Shown here in pieces: positions 13,120 to 20,265 of a stretch of DNA of 20,265 bases. The position numbers and the translations under genes are program-made. Below the pieces are notes generated by a model. That model did not search any database. It saw only the letters and a list, made by a program, of their open reading frames with translations, and was not told where the DNA came from. Each line of letters opens with the position of its first letter. The stretch's first letter is position 1. Source of the stretch: Aalborgiella sp040079635 (GTDB taxonomy: Bacteria > Pseudomonadota > Gammaproteobacteria > Burkholderiales > Burkholderiaceae_C). The stretch spans positions 1-20,265 of the forward strand of contig JBEBJY010000051.1 of assembly GCA_040079635.1 (NCBI GenBank), written 5' to 3'.

Positions 13120-14007
13120 ATGTTTCAAGCAAACACCGCCTTAGTCCAAACAAGCCACCTTCAAACACGACCTGCTGCTGGTAGCAAAGTTATTAGCAAA
13201 ACCAGAGTCGAAGAAGCACTGCCCTTCACACTCAAAATCGTACGTACGAAAGCCGAATTAGACAAGGCAGTGTTGATTCGCCAAGCCGCCTACGACCGCC
13301 ATTTGCCAGACTTTGCAAAATCATTGGTCAAACCCGAAGCGGCTGATTTCGAAAAAGGCACAGTTGTTCTCTTGGCCGAGTCTAAAGAAGATGGCTCTCC
13401 AGTAGGCACCATGCGCATTCAAACCAATGCCTACAAGCCGCTGTGCTTAGAGCAATCCATCAACCTACCCCAGTGGCTCAAAGAGCTGCCAATGGCGGAA
13501 GCGACGCGTTTGGGTGTGACCAATCAAGTCGGCGGTCGCTTGGTGACCACGGCTTTGTTCAAGGCCTTTTACATGTATTGCCAGCAAATTGGCGTGGAGT
13601 GGATGGTGATTGCAGGCCGCGCGCCGGTAGACCGCATGTACCAGCGCATGCTGTTTGACGATGTGGTGCCTGGCCAAGGTTTTGTGCCACTGGCTCATGC
13701 CAACAATTTACCGCACCGTGTGATGTCATTCAACGTGAAAACCGCGTTTGAAAAATGGTCTGCCGTGAATCACCCGCTTTTGAACTTCGCAGCACTGACG
13801 CACCATCCAGATATCACCTTAGATATTCCGCGCAAACCGCTGGCGATGCCAATCGAGATGCCATTGATGGCGGCGTCTACCTCGACCTTTGTTATTGCAC
13901 CTGCGATTTTGCCGATTCAAACCGTGCAAACGGTTCAAGGTGCAGAAGTTCGTTTGCCCGCCATTAACCCCGCCAGCCCAGCGGCAGCCAACCACTACGC
14001 CATGTAA
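13120..14007 (+). CDS. FeeM-like N-acyltransferase (GNAT fold)
   Basis: Product of 295 residues. Residues about 35-235 resemble the N-acyl amino acid synthase FeeM / GNAT-type family found in many Burkholderiales. Visible blocks are FTLKIVRTKAELDKAVLIR with RQAAYDRHLP, VVLLAESKEDGSPVGTMRIQTN (the acyl-donor strand), the AEATRLGV motif near 126-133 with VGGRLVTTALFKAFYMYC, and a PVDRMYQRMLFDDV segment. FeeM itself joins acyl chains from acyl-ACP to aromatic amino acids, and its fold is shared with acyl-homoserine lactone synthases, so an acyl-ACP donor is plausible here. Residues 236-295 are a proline- and alanine-rich tail without recognised motifs. The ATG has an AGG-type ribosome binding site. 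It stands alone behind a long AT-rich gap. Product and amine acceptor are unknown. Confidence 0.7.
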   Translation: MFQANTALVQTSHLQTRPAAGSKVISKTRVEEALPFTLKIVRTKAELDKAVLIRQAAYDRHLPDFAKSLVKPEAADFEKGTVVLLAESKEDGSPVGTMRIQTNAYKPLCLEQSINLPQWLKELPMAEATRLGVTNQVGGRLVTTALFKAFYMYCQQIGVEWMVIAGRAPVDRMYQRMLFDDVVPGQGFVPLAHANNLPHRVMSFNVKTAFEKWSAVNHPLLNFAALTHHPDITLDIPRKPLAMPIEMPLMAASTSTFVIAPAILPIQTVQTVQGAEVRLPAINPASPAAANHYAM

Positions 14008-14021
14008 ATAATTGCAAATTT

Positions 14022-14091
14022 GCTATTATTTTTATAGCTACTTAGGCAATAAATACGTCGGCTAGAAGCGTATTTATTGCCCTAAAAATAG
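14022..14091 (+). repeat. Palindromic repeat between convergent genes, with 13-bp perfect stem
   Basis: Reference copy of the repeat. It starts with the 17-nt hairpin GCTATTATTTTTATAGC (14022-14038). It then forms a long perfect stem: GGCAATAAATACG at 14045-14057 pairs with CGTATTTATTGCC at 14069-14081 around an 11-nt loop holding CGGCTA; TTA/TAA extends it past one bulge. It begins 14 bp after the FeeM-like stop and ends 7 bp from the stop of the convergent DUF1653 gene, so it could end transcripts from both sides. Confidence 0.85.
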
Positions 14092-14098
14092 ATACTGT

Positions 14099-14380
14099 TT
14101 ATAACGATTTCTTCTCACCCAAATACGTGAATCGCGGTTGCAAAACGCCATTAATCACGACGGTTTCGTTGAACATAGCCGCCGGTCGCACCCACAGCCC
14201 CTGCTCACCGTACAAGGCGCGGTACAGCGTCATCGGTTGCAGGTCTTCAGAGTGGCGAACTGTGCCAACGACCTCGTATTCGCCGCCCTTGTAGTGACGG
14301 TAAAAACCGGGTTTTGTGACGATTAAGGGTGGCAGAACTTCAGCAGAATCTGAATTGAGGGTGGAATTTGGGTCAGTCAT
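14099..14380 (-). CDS. DUF1653 domain protein
   Basis: Small protein of 93 residues from the ATG at 14380. After a polar lead of about 22 residues it consists of one DUF1653 domain: KPGFYRHYKGGEYEVVG, then RHSEDLQPMTLYRALYGEQGLWVRP, then FNETVV and RFTYLGE. The family is widespread and has no assigned function that I know of. The frame opens further upstream to 14563, but that part lies over the start of the RsmB-like gene and has no family similarity. The two genes are divergent with 37 bp between starts. It converges on the FeeM-like gene across the palindromic repeat. Confidence 0.85.
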   Translation of the reverse strand: MTDPNSTLNSDSAEVLPPLIVTKPGFYRHYKGGEYEVVGTVRHSEDLQPMTLYRALYGEQGLWVRPAAMFNETVVINGVLQPRFTYLGEKKSL

Positions 14381-14417
14381 CCGCCAACTATAGGGGAAGC
14401 GTGGGAAAATAGGGGTT

Positions 14418-15713
14418 ATGCACCCACAAATAATCTTAGAAGCCTGCACCGAACTCGTTCGGTTGACCCTCAAATTTGACCACCCAACCGACGCCATCGT
14501 CGCCAAGTTTTTCCGTGACCATCGCAATTTTGGCCCCCGTGAACGCGCCACTTTGACTGACACCGTCTACAGCGTGCTGCGCAACAAGCTGCGTTACGAC
14601 CACTTTGCTCCTTCTGGCAGCGGCGGCAAAGAGCGTCGTTTGGCGATTTTGGGTTTTGCCGCCCCGCGAGCCTTTTTAGAAGGCGCGATCAACGAGCAAG
14701 AGCTGGCTTGGATCAAAAAAATCGACGCCGTCAAAACCGACGAACTGCTGGATAGACATCGCCACAACCTGCCCGAATGGCTGGTAGAGCCGCTAAAAGC
14801 GCAGCTAGAGCACAAAAAAGGTGCAGGTTTTTGGCAATATGTTGAATCGCTCAACGTCAACCCAGGCTTGGATTTACGCGTCAACATGTTGAATGAAAAG
14901 CGTGACGATGTGGCCAAGGAACTGGCTAAAGTCGCCATTTCGTCCGAACCCACGCCTTTTTCTCCTTGGGGATTGCGCGTTTCTGACAAGGTGCAATTGC
15001 GCAATTTAAGCGTTTACAAACGTGGCGCGATTGAGGTGCAGGACGAAGGCTCGCAGCTGTTGGCGCTGTTGGTGGATGCCAAACGTGGTGAGATGGTGGC
15101 AGATTTTTGTGCGGGCGCAGGCGGCAAAACACTGGCACTGGGTGCGTCTATGCGCAATACGGGGCGTTTGTACGCTTTTGACACCTCTGCGCACCGCTTG
15201 GATGGGTTGAAGCCGCGCTTGGCACGCAGTTCGCTGTCAAATATTCACCCCGTCGCGATTGCGCATGAGCGTGACGAGCGTATCAAGCGCTTAGCAGGCA
15301 AGATGGACCGCGTTTTGGTGGATGCGCCATGCTCCGGTTTAGGCACATTACGTCGCAACCCAGCCCTGAAATGGCGACAAACGCCTAAAACCATCGAAGA
15401 GATGGCGACTCTGCAAACCGCTATTTTGCAAAGCGCTGCACGCTTGGTGAAATCTGGCGGGCGCTTGGTTTATGCGACCTGCAGCTTGTTGAAAGACGAA
15501 AACGAGGCGATTGCGCAGCAGTTTTCAACCGCCAATCCTGAGTTTGAGATGCTGCAAGTAGGCGATGTGCTGACGCAGCTGAAGGTTGAGAATGCCGCGT
15601 CTTTATGCACGGGTACGGGTTTAGAAGGCAGCACGGGGCTTGAATACCTGCGTTTGTGGCCACATATTCATCATACCGATGGCTTCTTTGCTGCAATTTG
15701 GGAGAGGAAGTAA
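14418..15713 (+). CDS. RsmB/NOP-type RNA (cytosine-5) methyltransferase
   Basis: SAM-dependent enzyme of the RsmB/Nop2 family that methylates C5 of cytosine in RNA. The 431-residue product has the SAM-binding motif FCAGAGGKT at 230-238, the VDAPCSGLGTLRRNP motif with C305, and YATCSLLKDENE with C355, the two cysteines of the catalytic cycle. EVQDEGSQLL just before the fold is also typical. Its N-terminal 140 residues are helical but do not show a clear NusB domain as in RsmB of E. coli, and it lies apart from fmt and def, so it is probably one of the RsmB-like paralogues of Burkholderiales. AGGGG stands close to the ATG. The target (16S, 23S or another RNA) cannot be told from sequence. Confidence 0.9.
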   Translation: MHPQIILEACTELVRLTLKFDHPTDAIVAKFFRDHRNFGPRERATLTDTVYSVLRNKLRYDHFAPSGSGGKERRLAILGFAAPRAFLEGAINEQELAWIKKIDAVKTDELLDRHRHNLPEWLVEPLKAQLEHKKGAGFWQYVESLNVNPGLDLRVNMLNEKRDDVAKELAKVAISSEPTPFSPWGLRVSDKVQLRNLSVYKRGAIEVQDEGSQLLALLVDAKRGEMVADFCAGAGGKTLALGASMRNTGRLYAFDTSAHRLDGLKPRLARSSLSNIHPVAIAHERDERIKRLAGKMDRVLVDAPCSGLGTLRRNPALKWRQTPKTIEEMATLQTAILQSAARLVKSGGRLVYATCSLLKDENEAIAQQFSTANPEFEMLQVGDVLTQLKVENAASLCTGTGLEGSTGLEYLRLWPHIHHTDGFFAAIWERK

Positions 15714-15853
15714 ACATTTGTCATGTTTTTAGGTGAATTTACTGATTTTTAATGTCATTTAAAGAATTTTAGCTTAACTTGGCATACATTTGCTTTCGGC
15801 TTTGGTTTTAAAGTCACTTTTAACGTTATTGGCAGCATAAATTAGGAATCAAG

Positions 15854-17068
15854 ATGCTATTACCCGATTGGGCAGTTTTGAATGCAGTTGTTGGTTGGCT
15901 TGGACACGGTGTGTGGAACTTAGCTTGGTGGCAAATGGTGATTTACACATTGGTAGTGACACACATCACCATTGCCAGCGTCACCATTTACCTGCATCGC
16001 CACCAAGCGCACCGTGCGATGGATTTGCACCCTTCGGTAGCGCACTTTTTCCGCTTTTGGCTGTGGCTAACCACGGGGCAAGTCACCAAAGAATGGGTAG
16101 CCATCCACCGCAAACACCACGCCAAGTGTGAAACCAAAGACGACCCGCACAGCCCACACGCGCATGGCATTGAAACCGTGTTTTGGAAAGGCGCTGAGTT
16201 GTACCGAGCGGAATCTAAAAACTTAGAAACTTTGGCGAAATTTGGCCACGGCACACCTAACGACTGGGTAGAACGCCATATTTACACGCGTTTTTCATGG
16301 CAAGGCGTCGCTTTGATGTTGATCATTAACTTAGCGCTATTCGGCGCAGCGGGTCTGTCGGCTTGGGCTGTGCAAATGATGTGGATTCCGGTGATGGCAG
16401 CTGGCATCATCAACGGCATAGGGCATTACTGGGGTTATCGCAATTTTGAAGCGCCTGACGCTAGTACCAACATCACGCCTTGGGGCATTTTGATTGGTGG
16501 CGAAGAGCTGCACAACAACCACCATACCTACCCCACATCGGCCAAGTTTTCCGTCAAAAAATACGAGTTTGACATGGGCTGGGTTTACATCAGCATCATG
16601 CAAGCGCTGGGATTAGCCAAAGTTAAAAAGACGCCACCTAAGTTGCAGCGCGGCACTTTCGAAGCGCTAGCGACCGAAAACACACTGGAAGCCTTGATTG
16701 CCAACCGCTATGAAGTGATGGCTAACTACGCCAAACAGATGCGCTTGGCGTGCAAAGCGGAGCTAGTTGTCCTCAAAGCCAAACGCGCTGACATGACGAC
16801 CCTGCTTGTCGCCAAGCGTTGGTTGCACCGCGACGCCGACAAAGTGCCCGCTGCAGCCTTGCCACACATCGAATTGGCGCGTGCTGAGCACCCTATTTTG
16901 GACAAAATGGTCGCCATGCGTGAAGAGTTGCGCCAGCTGTGGCTCAACACCAGCATGTCGCGTGAGCATTTAACGGCAGAATTGGCCGCCTGGTGCCACC
17001 GCGCTGAAGCCAGTGGTATTGCAGCACTGCAAGAGTTTTCCATCATGCTGCGTACGGCAAAAGCTTAA
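15854..17068 (+). CDS. Membrane fatty acid (acyl-CoA/acyl-lipid delta-9 type) desaturase
   Basis: Membrane di-iron desaturase that inserts a cis double bond into saturated acyl chains. All three histidine boxes are present: HRHQAH (48-53), HRKHH (85-89) and HNNHH (220-224), plus NGIGHYWGYRN at 187-197. Hydrophobic segments cover about 24-47, 62-75 and 150-187. The family core ends near residue 255; a soluble tail of about 140 residues, rich in L, A, K and R, follows and ends WCHRAEASGIAALQEFSIMLR. Similar tails occur in desaturases of Burkholderiales and Pseudomonas as I recall. AGGA lies 7 nt before the ATG. The TusA-like gene follows 17 bp later on the same strand. The position of the double bond is inferred from the family. 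Confidence 0.9.
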   Translation: MLLPDWAVLNAVVGWLGHGVWNLAWWQMVIYTLVVTHITIASVTIYLHRHQAHRAMDLHPSVAHFFRFWLWLTTGQVTKEWVAIHRKHHAKCETKDDPHSPHAHGIETVFWKGAELYRAESKNLETLAKFGHGTPNDWVERHIYTRFSWQGVALMLIINLALFGAAGLSAWAVQMMWIPVMAAGIINGIGHYWGYRNFEAPDASTNITPWGILIGGEELHNNHHTYPTSAKFSVKKYEFDMGWVYISIMQALGLAKVKKTPPKLQRGTFEALATENTLEALIANRYEVMANYAKQMRLACKAELVVLKAKRADMTTLLVAKRWLHRDADKVPAAALPHIELARAEHPILDKMVAMREELRQLWLNTSMSREHLTAELAAWCHRAEASGIAALQEFSIMLRTAKA

Positions 17069-17085
17069 ATACTTAGAAAAATACG

Positions 17086-17334
17086 ATGAGTGAATTAAGT
17101 ATTGATGTTGAACTCGACACGCGTGGCCTAAACTGCCCGCTGCCGATTTTGAAAGCCAAAAAATCACTCGCCAGCATGACCAGCGGCCAGCTACTGCGTG
17201 TGGTCGCCACCGACACCGGCTCGCTGCGCGACTTTCAAGCTTTTTGCAAACAAACGGGCAATGATTTGGTGGAGCAGCAAACTCTGGAAATCAATCAGGT
17301 TAAAGAGTTTGTGCATATTCTCAGAAGGCGATAG
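17086..17334 (+). CDS. TusA/SirA-family sulfur carrier
   Basis: Small protein of 82 residues of the TusA/SirA/YeeD family, which carries persulfide sulfur on one cysteine for tRNA thiolation, molybdopterin or related uses. The signature LDTRGLNCPLPILKAKKSLA (residues 10-29) holds the single CPxP motif with C17, and VVATDTGSLRDFQAFCKQTGNDLV follows the family pattern. Length is normal. It starts 17 bp after the desaturase with only a weak AGAAAA ahead of the ATG, so co-transcription is likely although the functional link is not obvious. Without a tus or dsr operon nearby the exact partner cannot be named. Confidence 0.92.
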   Translation: MSELSIDVELDTRGLNCPLPILKAKKSLASMTSGQLLRVVATDTGSLRDFQAFCKQTGNDLVEQQTLEINQVKEFVHILRRR

Positions 17335-17347
17335 CTAACCACCATGA

Positions 17348-17367
17348 ATTCCCGCCTGCGCGGGAAT
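17348..17367. repeat. dRS3-like repeat (ATTCCC-N8-GGGAAT)
   Basis: The 20-bp palindrome ATTCCCGCCTGCGCGGGAAT has 8-bp arms and a 4-nt loop. It fits exactly the dRS3 consensus defined in Neisseria (ATTCCC, eight bases, GGGAAT), and the wider form ending in GAC is common in many proteobacterial genomes. It stands between the convergent tusA-like gene and valS and could terminate both. Confidence 0.8.
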
Positions 17368-17370
17368 GAC

Positions 17371-17395
17371 AGCTTTTAAAGCTACAGGGCAATCT
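17371..17395 (+). repeat. Palindrome and possible remnant of the GCTAT repeat
   Basis: AGCTTTTAAAGCT (17371-17383) is a 6-bp stem with a single-base centre, followed by ACAGGGCAATC. GCT...AGC plus TAC and GGCAAT recall the start of the repeat core (ATAGC, TAC, TTAGGCAAT) but the hairpin is shorter by six bases. Together with the dRS3-like hairpin it may form a bidirectional terminator. Membership in the family is doubtful. Confidence 0.3.
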
Positions 17396-17414
17396 CAGCT
17401 TGCACCATTTTGTT

Positions 17415-20265
17415 TTAAACCAATCTCGTCAATTGATCTTGTAGCTTCTGTAACGTAGCCGTGTTGTCAGCAACACGCTTACGCTCTAACTCAATCACCG
17501 CTGGCGGTGCTTTGGCGACGAAGGCTTCGTTGCTGAGTTTGCCATTCACGCGGGCGATTTCACCCTCCAGGCGCGTCACTTCTTTGCCGATACGCAGCTT
17601 CTCTGCTGCAACGTCAATTTCCATGTGCAGGCACATGCGCAAATCACCCACCACAGACACAGGTGAAGCTTGCGCTGCGGATTGCCAAGTGGTTTCATCG
17701 TCAAACACTTTGACTTCACTGAGTTTGGCCAGCGATTTCAACACGGGTGCAACATCGCGCATGAATGCCGCTTCAACTGCGTTAGCCGGCAGGGCAAACA
17801 TCGGAAGTTTGGTCGATGGCGGCACGTTCATCTCGCTGCGCAAGGTACGGCAGCTGTCTACCAAGCCTTTGAGTTTGGCAACGTGCGCCTCAGCAGCAGC
17901 GTCGATGCGGTCTGACTGGCTGACAGGGTAAGCAGCGATGCTGACGCTTTCGCCCGTTCTGCCAGCGACAGGTGCGACTTTTTGCCACAGCTCTTCAGTA
18001 ATGAACGGAATCACCGGGTGCGCCAAACGCATAATTGTCTCTAAAGTACGAATCAACGTACGACGTGTCGCGCGCTGTTGAGACTCGTCACCGGTTTGGA
18101 TTTGCACTTTAGCGATCTCTAAGTACCAATCGCAAAACTCGTCCCACACAAACTGGTAAATGCTGTTGGCGACGTTGTCCAATCGGTAATCTTCAAAGCC
18201 TTTGGCGACATCGGCTTCGACACGTTGCAGAGCTGAGACAATCCAACGGTCGGCTTGGCTGAAGTTCAAGTAGCCATGCGCAGAACCGCCCACTTCGCAT
18301 TCCGCTTTAGTGTGCTCACGCAAACCGCAATCTTGCCCTTCGCAGTTCATCAGCACAAAACGCGTGGCGTTCCACAGCTTGTTGCAGAAATTGCGGTAGC
18401 CTTCGCAGCGCTTGCTGTCGAAGCTGATGTTGCGGCCTAGCGATGCCAAAGACGCAAACGTAAAACGCAGGGCGTCCGCACCAAAGGCGGGAATGCCATC
18501 CGGAAATTCTTTTTCGGTGTTTTTGCGAACAGTAGGCGCAGTTTCTGGTTTACGCAAACCGGTTGTGCGTTTTTCAAGCAGCGGTGCCAGCGTGATGCCG
18601 TCGATCAAATCAACAGGGTCCAGCACATTGCCTTCGGACTTGCTCATCTTTTTTCCCTGCGCATCGCGCACGAGGCCGTGGATGTAGACATGCTTGAACG
18701 GCACTTTGCCGGTGAAGTGCTTGGTCATCATGATCATGCGGGCAACCCAGAAGAAGATGATGTCGTACCCTGTGACCAGCACGCTGGAGGGCAGGTACAA
18801 ATCCATGTCTTCGGTTTGCTCAGGCCAGCCCATGGTGCTGAATGGCACGAGTGCTGATGAATACCAGGTGTCCAACACGTCGTCATCGCGTTTGAGCGTT
18901 TTACCCGGCGCTTGCGCTTGGGCATCCGCCTCGTTGCGCGCCACATAGACTTTGCCATCTTCGTCGTACCAAGCGGGGATTTGATGACCCCACCACAATT
19001 GACGTGATATACACCAGTCCTGGATGTTTTTCATCCACTGGTCGTAGGTATTCACCCACTGCTCGGGTACAAATTTAACATCACCAGACGCTACAGCATC
19101 AATAGCACCTTGGGCAATAGATACGCCGGCTACATCATTATTTAGATCATTATTCTCAGGTGTTTTAGTCATTGCTACAAACCACTGATCGGTCAGCATT
19201 GGCTCGATGACCTGACCGGTTCGCGTACAAATCGGCACCATGTTTTTATGCGGCACGGCTTTTTGCAGGAAGCCTTGGGTTTCCAGGTCTTTCAGGACCG
19301 CTTTGCGGCAGTCGTAGCGGTCCATACCTTGGTAGGCAGCGGGGCCGTTTTCGTTGATTTTGGCGTCTAACGTAAAAATCGTGATGAGTGGCAAACCGTG
19401 GCGCTGGCTGCAGGCGTAGTCGTTAAAGTCATGCGCACCGGTGATTTTGACGCAACCGCTGCCGAATTCACGGTCCACAAAGTCATCCGCAATCACAGGA
19501 ATTTTGCGATCGCACAGTGGCAAATCAACAAATTTACCTACCAAATGCTTATAACGTTCGTCTTCGGGGTGGACGCACAGCGCACCGTCTGCCAACATGG
19601 TTTCTGGGCGTGTGGTGGCGATATGCAAACCGCGCACAGTTGTTCCATCACCCAAGGTTTGCGGGCCATCGCTGAACGGATACTCAATGTGCCACATGAA
19701 GCTGTTGCGTTCTTCGTTTTCAACTTCCAAGTCGCTCACCGCTGATTTCAGCACGGGGTCCCAGTTCACCAAGCGTTTGCCACGGTAGATCAAGCCTTGC
19801 TCGTACAAGCGCACAAAGGTCTCGGTCACGGTTTTGGACAATTTTGTGTCCATGGTGAAGTATTCACGGCTCCAGTCCACGCTCGCGCCCATGCGACGCA
19901 TTTGGGTGGTGATCGTGTTGCCGCTTTGCTCTTTCCATTCCCACACTTTGGAGACAAAGTTTTTGCGCGACTCAAACGGCGTGTCACCCATGCTGTGACG
20001 GCTGATGCCCTGCGCTTGCAGTTGACGCTCCACCACGACTTGGGTCGCAATGCCAGCATGGTCTGTACCCGGAATCCACGCTGTGTTGAAGCCGCTCATG
20101 CGGTGATAGCGCGTCAGCGAGTCCATGATGGTTTGGTTGAACGCATGACCCATGTGCAGCGTACCCGTCACATTCGGTGGCGGCAATTGAATTGAAAATG
20201 CTGGCGCATCTACTTTTGCCTGCTGCGTCCCGCGAAAGCCAGCGTCTGCGTAATGCCGTTTCTCC
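17415..20265 (-). CDS. valS: Valyl-tRNA synthetase ValS (5' end outside window)
   Basis: Class I aminoacyl-tRNA synthetase that charges tRNA-Val and edits mischarged threonine. The open frame continues to the right edge without a stop: the visible part begins EKRHYADAGFRG, so the start codon is outside and about 949 residues are seen. Motifs: PPPNVTGTLHMGH (HIGH box), NWDPVLKSAVSDLEVE, the editing-domain stretch TTRPETMLADGA, WCISRQLWWGHQIPAWY, and KKMSKSEGN (KMSKS box, near 18628-18657). The C-terminus is a coiled-coil tRNA arm (residues from about EIDVAAEKLRIG to the end). A TTG at 20186 is not the start, since the upstream residues are family-like. A palindromic repeat copy lies at 19090-19137, encoding the stretch with GVSIAQGAIDAVA; just before it the protein has an extra N- and D-rich segment (PENNDLNNDVA). 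Confidence 0.97.
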   Translation of the reverse strand, partial: EKRHYADAGFRGTQQAKVDAPAFSIQLPPPNVTGTLHMGHAFNQTIMDSLTRYHRMSGFNTAWIPGTDHAGIATQVVVERQLQAQGISRHSMGDTPFESRKNFVSKVWEWKEQSGNTITTQMRRMGASVDWSREYFTMDTKLSKTVTETFVRLYEQGLIYRGKRLVNWDPVLKSAVSDLEVENEERNSFMWHIEYPFSDGPQTLGDGTTVRGLHIATTRPETMLADGALCVHPEDERYKHLVGKFVDLPLCDRKIPVIADDFVDREFGSGCVKITGAHDFNDYACSQRHGLPLITIFTLDAKINENGPAAYQGMDRYDCRKAVLKDLETQGFLQKAVPHKNMVPICTRTGQVIEPMLTDQWFVAMTKTPENNDLNNDVAGVSIAQGAIDAVASGDVKFVPEQWVNTYDQWMKNIQDWCISRQLWWGHQIPAWYDEDGKVYVARNEADAQAQAPGKTLKRDDDVLDTWYSSALVPFSTMGWPEQTEDMDLYLPSSVLVTGYDIIFFWVARMIMMTKHFTGKVPFKHVYIHGLVRDAQGKKMSKSEGNVLDPVDLIDGITLAPLLEKRTTGLRKPETAPTVRKNTEKEFPDGIPAFGADALRFTFASLASLGRNISFDSKRCEGYRNFCNKLWNATRFVLMNCEGQDCGLREHTKAECEVGGSAHGYLNFSQADRWIVSALQRVEADVAKGFEDYRLDNVANSIYQFVWDEFCDWYLEIAKVQIQTGDESQQRATRRTLIRTLETIMRLAHPVIPFITEELWQKVAPVAGRTGESVSIAAYPVSQSDRIDAAAEAHVAKLKGLVDSCRTLRSEMNVPPSTKLPMFALPANAVEAAFMRDVAPVLKSLAKLSEVKVFDDETTWQSAAQASPVSVVGDLRMCLHMEIDVAAEKLRIGKEVTRLEGEIARVNGKLSNEAFVAKAPPAVIELERKRVADNTATLQKLQDQLTRLV
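19090..19137 (+). repeat. Palindromic repeat core inside valS (antisense)
   Basis: On the plus strand the copy starts GCTACAGCATCAATAGC (GCTA/TAGC ends kept) and continues CCTTGGGCAATAGATACG then CCGGCTA. It matches 14022-14069 without gaps at about 32 of 48 positions, most strongly in the core. valS reads the other strand in the same frame as the yceH copy: GTA TCT, GCC and GCT codons coincide, and TAA of the intergenic copies is CAA. Confidence 0.75.

Noticed and set aside
14381..14563. N-terminal extension of the DUF1653 gene over the RsmB-like start
   Set aside because: The region has no domain similarity and is antisense to a well-supported gene; the ATG at 14380 begins the recognised part.
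15779..15796. Sigma-54-like promoter upstream of the desaturase (TTGGCATACATTTGC)
   Set aside because: The GG and GC doublets are separated by 9 rather than the required 10 bases, and spacing in sigma-54 promoters is strict.

Overview
This window is chromosomal housekeeping DNA from a betaproteobacterium, most likely a member of the Burkholderiales close to Comamonadaceae. Three things suggest this: the gene order yceD-rpmF-plsX-fabH-fabD-fabG-acpP, the style of the valyl-tRNA synthetase, FimV-like and YceH proteins, and the GCTAT...ATAGC hairpin repeats, which I recall (unverified) from Comamonadaceae genomes. Base composition looks moderate rather than GC-rich, with AT-rich intergenic gaps. 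There is no rRNA, tRNA, CRISPR array, prophage or insertion sequence.

Layout. Positions 146-5588, minus strand: a fatty-acid/phospholipid synthesis operon (yceD, rpmF, plsX, fabH, fabD, fabG, acpP; fabF presumably lies beyond the left edge). Positions 5652-7045, plus strand and divergent: a Maf/YceF-type nucleotide pyrophosphatase overlapping an RsmI-like methyltransferase by 4 bp. Positions 7240-8925: a secreted or membrane-anchored FimV-like protein. Positions 8942-11271, minus: a two-gene acyl-CoA dehydrogenase operon of the PimC/PimD (large/small subunit) kind. Positions 11359-12720: divergent yceH and purN. Positions 13120-14007: a FeeM/GNAT-like acyltransferase behind a 399-bp gap. Positions 14099-15713: a DUF1653 gene divergent from an RsmB-like RNA m5C methyltransferase. 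Positions 15854-17334, plus: a three-histidine-box fatty acid desaturase with a long C-terminal tail, then a TusA-like sulfur carrier. From 17415 to the right edge, minus: valS, whose 5' end lies outside the window.

Lipid metabolism links much of the window: acyl carrier protein and FabD/FabH/FabG build acyl-ACP, PlsX turns it into acyl-phosphate, the desaturase introduces double bonds, the acyl-CoA dehydrogenases degrade acyl chains, and the FeeM-like enzyme may use acyl-ACP as donor.

The most striking signal is a dispersed palindromic repeat family. A 48-nt core, made of a 17-nt hairpin followed by a 31-nt segment containing TTAGGCA and CGGCTA, aligns without gaps in seven places. Two copies are intergenic (2400-2447 and 14022-14069). 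Five lie inside coding sequences: fabD, yceD, the small acyl-CoA dehydrogenase, yceH and valS. All five are read through in frame, and the stop codon that the intergenic copies carry in the corresponding frame is a sense codon in every genic copy. This resembles in principle the Rickettsia palindromic elements that insert into genes. Partial copies may lie at 497-527, 12784-12806 and 17371-17395.
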